Source: Prosthecobacter sp. (lineage in GTDB: Bacteria; Verrucomicrobiota; Verrucomicrobiia; Verrucomicrobiales; Verrucomicrobiaceae). Taken from it: a stretch of DNA of 64,000 bases. A model generated the notes under the pieces. The model saw nothing but the letters and a program-made list of their open reading frames with translations, was not told the DNA's origin and ran no database searches. The position numbers and the translations under genes were made by a program. The DNA lies in NCBI GenBank assembly GCA_021733925.1, contig JAIPJY010000029.1, positions 19,560 through 83,559 on the forward strand, in the 5' to 3' direction. Positions 39,787 through 45,515 of the stretch are shown in pieces (positions within the stretch are counted from its first letter, which is position 1; each line of letters starts with the position of its first letter).

Positions 39787-40350
39787 ATGAAACTGTTCAA
39801 ACTGATCGCCAGCCGTGCTGGCCAAGTGCTCTTCGATGACCGTGTGGAGGCTGACTCCCCGCGTGAGGCCCGCGAGCAGATGAAGGCCCTGCTCGGGCTG
39901 CAATCACTCACTGGGGTGGTCTATGCGATCACCGAAATCCCCATCGAACTCATCCAGAGCATCGTCGATGCGAAGCTGGCGGAAGCCCTGCAGCGAGTGC
40001 GCAGCGGCCAGCCACCGGCCAGCATGGAGCAGATGATCCGCCCCATTGCGAGTGCGGCAGTCCGGGAGCAACTCGCCACGTTGCGCACGGTGCAGCCGGA
40101 TGATCCTCCACCAGCAGCGCAGCGCTTCGACGCGTTCACGCCTGCCGACCAGATCATTGGCTCAACCACGACGCCCAAGCCACGGCGCAAGCGCGTCAGC
40201 GTGACCACCAACGGCACGCTGGTGGATTGGAAGGCGGTGAAGCGACTGTATTGCCGCACCGGTTCCATCAAGCAGACGGCGGTGCAGTTCGAGCTGTCGA
40301 TCAACTCCGTGAAGGCGCGCATCCGCCGGGAGGGCTGGACCCATGAGTGA
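39787..40350 (+). CDS. Phage protein with C-terminal HTH, unknown
   Basis: A 187-aa protein starting MKLFKLIASRAGQVLFDDRV. The middle has helices (IPIELIQSIVDAKLAEALQR). The C-terminus has a basic stretch and an HTH-like segment (YCRTGSIKQTAVQFELSINS). It precedes the 58-aa gene with an 8-bp overlap. DNA binding is possible; the function is unknown. Confidence 0.6.
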   Translation: MKLFKLIASRAGQVLFDDRVEADSPREAREQMKALLGLQSLTGVVYAITEIPIELIQSIVDAKLAEALQRVRSGQPPASMEQMIRPIASAAVREQLATLRTVQPDDPPPAAQRFDAFTPADQIIGSTTTPKPRRKRVSVTTNGTLVDWKAVKRLYCRTGSIKQTAVQFELSINSVKARIRREGWTHE

Positions 40351-40519
40351 GCGTCTCTCCATCACCAAGTATGGCTCGCGGTATTGGGCCGTGTGGCTCG
40401 ACGGAGAATTGCTGGCCGTCACGCTCTACAAGAAGGGCGCACGGGCCATCACGGCCGCGATTACGACGCTCTCCACGCATCACGGGAAGGAGGTTCATCA
40501 TGGCATCCAAGCCGCGTGA
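40343..40519 (+). CDS. Small phage protein (58 aa), unknown
   Basis: A 58-aa protein starting MSERLSITKYGSRYWAVWLD and continuing GELLAVTLYKKGARAITAAI. It overlaps the previous gene's stop by 8 bp and the next gene's start by 20 bp, which is typical of tightly coupled phage genes. The pattern (Y.S.YWAVW..GEL..VT.YKKGA) recurs in small phage proteins of unknown role. It is below the usual ORF length cut-off. Confidence 0.6.
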   Translation: MSERLSITKYGSRYWAVWLDGELLAVTLYKKGARAITAAITTLSTHHGKEVHHGIQAA

Positions 40520-41156
40520 ACGTGCGCTCAAACAAGCTCCGGCTTCGCCGATGAACTGGCGACCGCGCACGGCGGAAGATCTGATCGGCCAGGCCAGACG
40601 AGTGGCGCTGGCGCAGGCGGGCAAAGCGAAGCGCTTGGCGGCTGATCCCTCAGCCACGATGAAGCTCCTGCTCTATGGCCCGCCGGGCGTGGGCAAGACC
40701 AGCGTGGTGGAGTTGGTGGCCTTACAATTGGCCGGCACGCCGCTCTCCATCGAAGATTACAACGGGCGTGAGGTGACGGTGGACCTTGTGCGTGAGTGGA
40801 TGAAGCAGCTTCCTTATGGCAGCCTGTTCAGCGCTTGGTCGGTCAAGATCGTCAACGAACTGGATCGCTGCTCCCGTGAAGCGCAGGACTTGCTGCTCAC
40901 CTACCTTGACCGATTGCCACCGGGCCGGGCGTTCCTCGGCACGAGCAACCTGCAATTGGACCTGCTCACCGAGCGGTTCCAGACGCGGTTCCAAGCGATC
41001 AAGCTGCTGCCGCCGACCACGGAGGAACTGGCGGCGTTCCTGAGCACGCACTGGCCGGTGCCTGCATTCACGGCCTCACAAATCGCCGTGGGCAGCGGTG
41101 GGTGCGTGCGGGCCGCCCTCGCCGACCTCGAATCCTACCTCGACCACACACCCTGA
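40500..41156 (+). CDS. Clamp-loader/RarA-like AAA+ ATPase
   Basis: A 218-aa AAA+ core. NWRPRTAEDLIGQARRVALA is the N-terminal signature of clamp-loader/RarA/RuvB-type proteins. Walker A is LLLYGPPGVGKTS; the Walker B position reads VKIVNELDR (Asn where Asp is usual). Sensor 1 is FLGTSN, an arginine-rich RFQTRFQ follows, and sensor 2 is in GGCVRAALADLESYL. The start has an excellent SD (AAGGAGG, 8 bp upstream). No C-terminal RarA domain is fused, but one is encoded at 36242. The Walker B change may affect hydrolysis. Confidence 0.75.
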   Translation: MASKPRERALKQAPASPMNWRPRTAEDLIGQARRVALAQAGKAKRLAADPSATMKLLLYGPPGVGKTSVVELVALQLAGTPLSIEDYNGREVTVDLVREWMKQLPYGSLFSAWSVKIVNELDRCSREAQDLLLTYLDRLPPGRAFLGTSNLQLDLLTERFQTRFQAIKLLPPTTEELAAFLSTHWPVPAFTASQIAVGSGGCVRAALADLESYLDHTP

Positions 41157-41176
41157 ACCCGAACCAACGAACGACC

Positions 41177-41668
41177 ATGCAACACATCCAACAAATGATT
41201 GATCAACACGGCGGCTTTGAGGCCGTCCGCACTCGCTACCTCCGCCTCGAGAACCCGCCGTTCATGCGACTGGTCATTGAGGTGATCGGCGGTCCGTATC
41301 CCAATGGCGCGTATGAACTCAGCATCGCGCATTACAGCGAACAGAACGGAGATGCCATGCGTGATCCCGAGATCACGTTCCTCGTAGTTCCTGCGGAACA
41401 AGGCACGACATGGACACCGCTCACCTTCGAGAACAGCTACCTTGGCTGCTATCAGGTGGTGGCAAGCGTCACACCAGCGGGACTCATCGAAGCACGCGAT
41501 CCCGCGCTCTTGCGTGATTTGCGCGACTTCGCCACCCAGTGGGACCGCAACCTCAAGCAGCAAGGCTTCATGGCCGTGTTCGAGCTCCAATATGGTGATC
41601 AAAACGGTGCGACAACGGCAGTCACGGTGACGAGGCCAACGGGAGATCGGCTCAACGCCGATTCATGA
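41177..41668 (+). CDS. DUF6908-like phage protein
   Basis: A 163-aa protein. MQHIQQMIDQHGGFEAVRTR, then LRLENPPFMRLVIEVIGG, ELSIAHYSEQNGDAMRDPEI and FATQWDRNLKQQGFM match a phage family I recall as DUF6908. Function unknown. The last 25 residues (FELQYGDQNGATTAVTVTRP) are read through repeat A copy 4, so the repeat acts as its C-terminal coding end. Confidence 0.6.
   Translation: MQHIQQMIDQHGGFEAVRTRYLRLENPPFMRLVIEVIGGPYPNGAYELSIAHYSEQNGDAMRDPEITFLVVPAEQGTTWTPLTFENSYLGCYQVVASVTPAGLIEARDPALLRDLRDFATQWDRNLKQQGFMAVFELQYGDQNGATTAVTVTRPTGDRLNADS
41592..41637 (+). repeat. Boundary repeat A, copy 4
   Basis: A 46-bp unit inside the 3' end of the DUF6908-like gene. Here the frame reading YGDQNGATTAVTVTRP is used. 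It ends 53 bp before the next ATG (41691). The constant 3' part is CACGGTGACGAGGCC. Confidence 0.85.
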
Positions 41669-41690
41669 ACCCGAACCCATTCCTCCACCC

Positions 41691-42047
41691 ATGAGCAAGA
41701 AAGACCTCATCGAACAACTGCGCCAGCGGCTCGCCAGCAACGACCGCTGGGCCTTGCGAGCGCTGATGCGAATCTACCAGAACCAGACCGCCGATGAACA
41801 ATGCCGCGAGGCCACCATCGAGCGCAATGGCATCGGGTTCACCGGACCTGATGCGGAGATAATGACCAGCTTCGCCCGTCAGTATCAGCGGCGCGGATGC
41901 CTCAGTCCCAAGCAGATGATCATCCTGCGACGCCGCATGCCGGCCTATGCGCGGCAGATCGCGCAATGCACCGACACCACCCGCCTTGAACACGCCTTTT
42001 GCGGCTCCTGCTATACGCACACTGCGGATAGCCAGTCTGCCGCATGA
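41691..42047 (+). CDS. Small phage protein, unknown
   Basis: A 118-aa protein starting MSKKDLIEQLRQRLASNDRW and containing RALMRIYQNQTADEQCREAT. It is helix-rich with a basic end (QMIILRRRMPAYARQIAQCT). Helical early phage proteins of this size often bind DNA. The C-terminus is translated through hairpin B copy 3. No family recognised. Confidence 0.55.
   Translation: MSKKDLIEQLRQRLASNDRWALRALMRIYQNQTADEQCREATIERNGIGFTGPDAEIMTSFARQYQRRGCLSPKQMIILRRRMPAYARQIAQCTDTTRLEHAFCGSCYTHTADSQSAA
42012..42030. repeat. Boundary hairpin B, copy 3
   Basis: TATACGCACACTGCGGATA has arms CGCA/TGCG (42016-42026) and shares its flanks TATACGCA and CTGCGGATAG with copy 1. It lies in the last codons of the 118-aa gene, 38 bp before the next ATG. 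Confidence 0.7.
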
Positions 42048-42068
42048 ACCCACACCCAACACACCACC

Positions 42069-42785
42069 ATGCCTAGAACCAAAGCCAAGCCTGAACCTGC
42101 CGCCGCCATCCTCACCGAGGCCGCGCCCGTTCCTCCCACCACGCCCGCACCCGCTATCCTGCGCAAGGTCAGCCTCGCGGGCTTCGCCGTGCAAACGCTT
42201 GCCAGCAAGAGCACGAAATCCTACCCGCTGCTGCCTGATCCCGAGGGTCAGGTGGCTGAGCTGGTGACGGCCATCCTCACGCACTCCGCCCAGGCCGAGG
42301 CGCTGGAGGGGGCGCTTGAGCTGGAAAAGTCCGAACTCATTGCCATCGCCAAACCGTTCTACTTTGCGCATCACGCCGGTCAGCACGTTCTCGCCTCCTC
42401 CATTGAAGCACGCGCTGCGGATGGCCGCGTGGTGCGCGTGGGGTTCTCCAATTCGTATCGCGGGGTGAGTGATGAAGCCGCACTGCTGCGGCTGGCCGGT
42501 GAGCACACCGAGCGGTTCTTTAAGCAGAGCTTCGAGATCAAGATCAAAGGCGATGTGATCCCCGAAGCTGCTGTGGAGCCGCTGCTGGCAGAGTTGCAGG
42601 CGCTCTTTGCCCGCCACGGTGCCACGGCGGCACTGGTCGCCAAAGCCGTGATCAAGCCGACCAAGGAGTGGCATACGGCACGCCACACACTGTTCAACGT
42701 CGCCGAGAATCAGGCACTCGACAAGGTGGTGCCGGTGAGCGCGAGCGTGAAGACCAAGCTCGGGAGGGGCGGTGATGATGAGTGA
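42069..42785 (+). CDS. Phage protein with Ala/Pro-rich start, unknown
   Basis: A 238-aa protein. The first 35 residues are Ala/Pro-rich (EPAAAILTEAAPVPPTTPAP), probably disordered. The remainder is helical and mixed (EALEGALELEKSELIAIAKP, VVRVGFSNSYRGVSDEAALL). I find no motif. It overlaps the next gene, which begins at ATG 42775, suggesting translational coupling. Confidence 0.55.
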   Translation: MPRTKAKPEPAAAILTEAAPVPPTTPAPAILRKVSLAGFAVQTLASKSTKSYPLLPDPEGQVAELVTAILTHSAQAEALEGALELEKSELIAIAKPFYFAHHAGQHVLASSIEARAADGRVVRVGFSNSYRGVSDEAALLRLAGEHTERFFKQSFEIKIKGDVIPEAAVEPLLAELQALFARHGATAALVAKAVIKPTKEWHTARHTLFNVAENQALDKVVPVSASVKTKLGRGGDDE

Positions 42786-43521
42786 TGCCATCACACTGAC
42801 AATCTTCGGCGGTGAACGATGCCAAACGGGGCAGGCGGTCTTGGAAGGGGCCGCCCGCAGCATCGAACGCAAACGGTGCAGGCAAGTTGAAGCCACCGCA
42901 TCTCCCGCGCTGCTCACTTACCCAGCACGTCCGATTCAGGGAGGCCGACTGGAGCTGGCTCCACCGAAGCGCGGCCTGTGGTTTGCAGAGCCGAAGTTCA
43001 ATGGCTGGCGTGCGCTGGTCCACACACCCAGCGGCACGCTGTGGAACCGCCACGGTGGTAGGTTGACCATCGCGGCGTGTTTTCGTGATGCGGTGGAACA
43101 GTTGCGTGATCTCGCCGATGACGGCCTCATCTGGGCCGACTGCGAAGCACTGGAACGCCGGCATCACATCGCACGCGGCACGCTCATCCTGCTCGATGCG
43201 ATCCCCTCTGATCCGATGTTCACGCCGAGCTATGCCGAGCGCCGGGCGTTCTTGGAATCACTGCGCATTCCGCTGGAGCCATTTTCGAGCGGACTCCACG
43301 CAGGCGATGAGCCGCCTCTCCTGCTCACCACCAGCCGCATGGTGTGCGCTCAAGACGAGGTTCTCGCGTTCTACCAGAGCCTCCGGCAGAGCAATCGCCA
43401 ATTGGGAGCCGAGTTCTTCGAGGGCGTGGTCATGAAGCGGGCCGACGCGGCCTACCCCGTGCAGTTGCGCAGCCCGCTGGAAGAATGCCGCGCTATGATG
43501 AAGCACCGATTCATCACCTGA
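42775..43521 (+). CDS. Ligase-like nucleotidyltransferase with KxNG motif I
   Basis: A 248-aa protein with the covalent nucleotidyltransferase landmarks: motif I EPKFNGWRALV (Lys present, the usual Asp of KxDG is Asn), motif III WADCEALERR, and motif IV EGVVMKRADAAYP. No motif VI/OB-fold domain is visible after motif V, so the protein is a minimal core. It may be an RNA ligase, DNA ligase core or capping-type enzyme. The SD GGGAGGGG is 5 bp upstream of the start. It is the second ligase-type gene in the prophage (see 37070). Confidence 0.65.
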   Translation: MMSDAITLTIFGGERCQTGQAVLEGAARSIERKRCRQVEATASPALLTYPARPIQGGRLELAPPKRGLWFAEPKFNGWRALVHTPSGTLWNRHGGRLTIAACFRDAVEQLRDLADDGLIWADCEALERRHHIARGTLILLDAIPSDPMFTPSYAERRAFLESLRIPLEPFSSGLHAGDEPPLLLTTSRMVCAQDEVLAFYQSLRQSNRQLGAEFFEGVVMKRADAAYPVQLRSPLEECRAMMKHRFIT

Positions 43522-43534
43522 GTTGTGATGAAAA

Positions 43535-43580
43535 ATGGTGATCCAATCGGCTCGACAACGGCAGCCACGGTGACGAGGCA
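43535..43580 (+). repeat. Boundary repeat A, copy 5
   Basis: A 46-bp unit with a few substitutions, ending GGTGACGAGGCA. It begins 13 bp after the stop of the nucleotidyltransferase and ends 6 bp before the ATG at 43587. Confidence 0.8.
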
Positions 43581-43586
43581 GGATTC

Positions 43587-43838
43587 ATGAACGATTCCCT
43601 CTGCAAGTATCACTCCTTCCTGTTCATCAACGGCGCGCAGGTGGGCGATAACGCCACGTTTGCCGACTGGTATGCGGATGACGCTGCCGCCATCAGCGAT
43701 ACGCGCAGCTACTTCACCACCGAAGGCTACCACGTCGAATCCGTCACCACCAGCCACGGCGAAGTGCGTCCGGCGAACCGGTTCCTGCCTGCCCTGCACG
43801 GGAAGATTCTCACCGTGCATCTGACCACTCAACCCTGA
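43587..43838 (+). CDS. Small phage protein, unknown
   Basis: An 83-aa protein starting MNDSLCKYHSFLFINGAQVG and ending LPALHGKILTVHLTTQP. It is probably mixed alpha/beta. No family recognised. Its start follows repeat A copy 5 by 6 bp; AGG/GAGG in that repeat could serve as the ribosome-binding site. Confidence 0.55.
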   Translation: MNDSLCKYHSFLFINGAQVGDNATFADWYADDAAAISDTRSYFTTEGYHVESVTTSHGEVRPANRFLPALHGKILTVHLTTQP

Positions 43839-43845
43839 TCCGCCC

Positions 43846-43917
43846 ATGAACTCCAACGACCTCTTTGCCTGGATCGCGCTGGCTGGCCTGATGGCCGCCA
43901 TCCTGATCTTTGGCTAA
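43846..43917 (+). CDS. 23-aa single-pass membrane miniprotein
   Basis: An open frame encoding MNSNDLFAWIALAGLMAAIL and IFG. It is nearly all one membrane segment. It follows the previous stop by 7 bp and precedes hairpin B copy 4 by 5 bp. Its size is below the usual cut-off. The very hydrophobic composition and clean stop suggest a real peptide. Function unknown. Confidence 0.5.
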   Translation: MNSNDLFAWIALAGLMAAILIFG

Positions 43918-43922
43918 AACAT

Positions 43923-43935
43923 CCGCAACCTGCGG
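43923..43935. repeat. Boundary hairpin B, copy 4
   Basis: CCGCA-acc-TGCGG is a perfect 5-bp stem with a 3-nt loop right after the miniprotein gene. The core matches the other hairpin B copies. No T-run follows. Confidence 0.6.
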
Positions 43936-43968
43936 AGCCATGAACCACCACCCAAACCTGAAACCACC

Positions 43969-44985
43969 ATGCCCACACGCACCCTGAATCGAAACGCCGA
44001 AGCCCCTGAAATCGAACTGCCACCCGATGCCGCCACCGTCGATGACCACCGCAACCCGCGCCGCAGGAGGCGCAATGAAGAGGAACCCGCTCCTGACGTC
44101 GGCCACCTCGTGCAGCCAGAGCCGCGTCATGAACTCGACAAGCTGATTCTGCATGCGGAAGTGAAGACGGACATCTTGGCAGGCCTGCGGGCGCTGGAGA
44201 TCCGTGCCGATCTTGACCGCATTTGGAATCTGAGCGCCATCCAACCGCAGGAGGGAAAGTGCATTTTGAACTTTTACGGCCCACCGGGCACAGGCAAGAC
44301 GCGTGCCGCCCTTGGCATCGCGTTGAAGCTGGGCAAGCCGCTCTATCAGGTGGACTATTCGTCGGTGATCTCGAAGTACTTGGGTGATACCGCCAAGCAC
44401 ATCAAAGCCGCCTTTGCTGTTGCCCGTGAACAAGACGCCGTGCTGTTCTTCGACGAGGCCGACAGCCTTCTTTCCAAGCGCGTCGCCACCGGCGAATCCT
44501 GCTCAACCTCCATCAACCAGAACCGCAACTGCCTGATGCAGGAATTGGATCGCTTCGACGGAGTGGTGATCGTCACGACGAACCTGTTTGAAAACTACGA
44601 CCCCGCGCTCCTTCGTCGCATCCAGCGTCACATCAAGTTCCGCGTTCCAGACGCCTCCATGCGCAGGGAGTTGTTCGCCCTTCATCTTCCCAACCCTGAT
44701 CGGGTGAAGGCTGATTACGCGGTTCTCTCGGAGCTATCACGCAGCCTCAGCGGCGGGGACATCCTGAATGTGTGCATCAATGCGATCTACGCCGGCAGCA
44801 CGGATGCAGACCCAGAGAAATGGTTGGTGACTCAGGTGATGTTGGAGCGAGAGATTGCGAAGACTAAGAAGGCCAAGGCAGAGCACTCGGGAGAGAAGGG
44901 CAAGAGCCGGAGAAGGATTGGTTTTCTCGGTTGCTGTTCCTCTTTCCAAAAGCAAGACACTCACTCGCGGATGCGCTCGGCGTAG
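43969..44985 (+). CDS. AAA+ ATPase, FtsH/Cdc48-like
   Basis: A 338-aa protein. A charged N-terminus (PDAATVDDHRNPRRRRRNEE) precedes the AAA core. Walker A is NFYGPPGTGKTRAA, and Walker B is AVLFFDEADSLLSKR. The second region of homology includes VVIVTTNLFENYDPALLRRI with its Arg-finger. Sensor-2 lies in the helical lid (SELSRSLSGGDILNVCINAI). The pattern matches classic AAA unfoldases and ATPases such as Bcs1/FtsH/Cdc48. No protease domain is fused. It is the last phage-like gene before the metal island. Confidence 0.8.
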   Translation: MPTRTLNRNAEAPEIELPPDAATVDDHRNPRRRRRNEEEPAPDVGHLVQPEPRHELDKLILHAEVKTDILAGLRALEIRADLDRIWNLSAIQPQEGKCILNFYGPPGTGKTRAALGIALKLGKPLYQVDYSSVISKYLGDTAKHIKAAFAVAREQDAVLFFDEADSLLSKRVATGESCSTSINQNRNCLMQELDRFDGVVIVTTNLFENYDPALLRRIQRHIKFRVPDASMRRELFALHLPNPDRVKADYAVLSELSRSLSGGDILNVCINAIYAGSTDADPEKWLVTQVMLEREIAKTKKAKAEHSGEKGKSRRRIGFLGCCSSFQKQDTHSRMRSA

Positions 44986-45120
44986 TCGTGGGCGTCGTGG
45001 TTTTCATTTCCGGGTATGACGGGCCATGATTGTTAATCGGAGTTCGTGAGGATTGGTCACTTTCCTCGCTTAGAGCGAATCCGATGCAGGGGTAACAACG
45101 ATCCATGTGACGAGGATTTG

Positions 45121-45507
45121 TCAGTGCTTGCCTTCGCTCCGCTCCATCGCACGCATGAATCGCGCACCGTCTTCGGGGGACATTAGTCGGCTGATCTCCT
45201 CATGGTGACGGTGCTTGTCTTCACCAGTGCGAGAGGGCTTGATGGTGAAGGGGCTGCCGTTGCCGTGGAAGTCGATTTCGATCTGCTGGATGAGTTCTGC
45301 CTGCGCGTCGTTGATGTGATAGGTGGCCTTCCATATCTGCACCGTCTTTGAGATGGAGGTGGTCTGCTGGTGGATGGAGGAAAAGTGCAGGACAAGCGCC
45401 GGAATGGCCAGGAGCAGGATCGGCACGCCGATGAGCAAGGCCTTGTCGCGAGGGGCCAAGGCAGTCGGAGTGGCCGATGCTTTCTTTTTGCGGGAGAGCT
45501 TGCTCAT
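45121..45507 (-). CDS. Small membrane-anchored protein, unknown (metal-island end)
   Basis: A 128-aa protein with a basic N-terminus (MSKLSRKKKASATPTALAPR), one membrane segment (ALLIGVPILLLAIPALVLHF) and a periplasmic part ending ISRLMSPEDGARFMRAMERS. It lies just downstream of the P-type ATPase (9-bp gap, same strand), so it is probably co-transcribed. Its HRHHEE stretch could bind metal weakly. Function unknown. Confidence 0.55.
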   Translation of the reverse strand: MSKLSRKKKASATPTALAPRDKALLIGVPILLLAIPALVLHFSSIHQQTTSISKTVQIWKATYHINDAQAELIQQIEIDFHGNGSPFTIKPSRTGEDKHRHHEEISRLMSPEDGARFMRAMERSEGKH

Positions 45508-45515
45508 TGGGCCTG

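Larger units (their letters stand above)
12105..44985. mobile_element. Siphovirus-type prophage integrated at tRNA-Pro (right end uncertain)
   Basis: The element runs from the tRNA 3' end through the integrase, a leftward late module (tail fibre up to small terminase) and a rightward early module ending with the AAA+ gene at 44985. Head genes are of lambda-like order: GpA-type terminase, gpW-like connector, lambda-type portal, S49 protease with scaffold, capsid. The tail is of the long non-contractile kind (tape measure, G/GT chaperones), with no sheath gene. All core modules look intact. No second copy of the tRNA 3' end was found near 45 kb, so the right boundary is set at the last phage-like gene only. 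The element may extend into, or originally lie within, the metal island. Confidence 0.75.

Noticed and set aside
36189-43580. CRISPR-like reading of the 46-bp repeats
   Set aside because: Copies are kilobases apart with genes between and no regular spacers or cas genes.
44986-45120. attR directly after the last phage gene
   Set aside because: No match to the tRNA-Pro 3' end in this stretch; only weak similarity to GGGGTTACGAG downstream of the tRNA.
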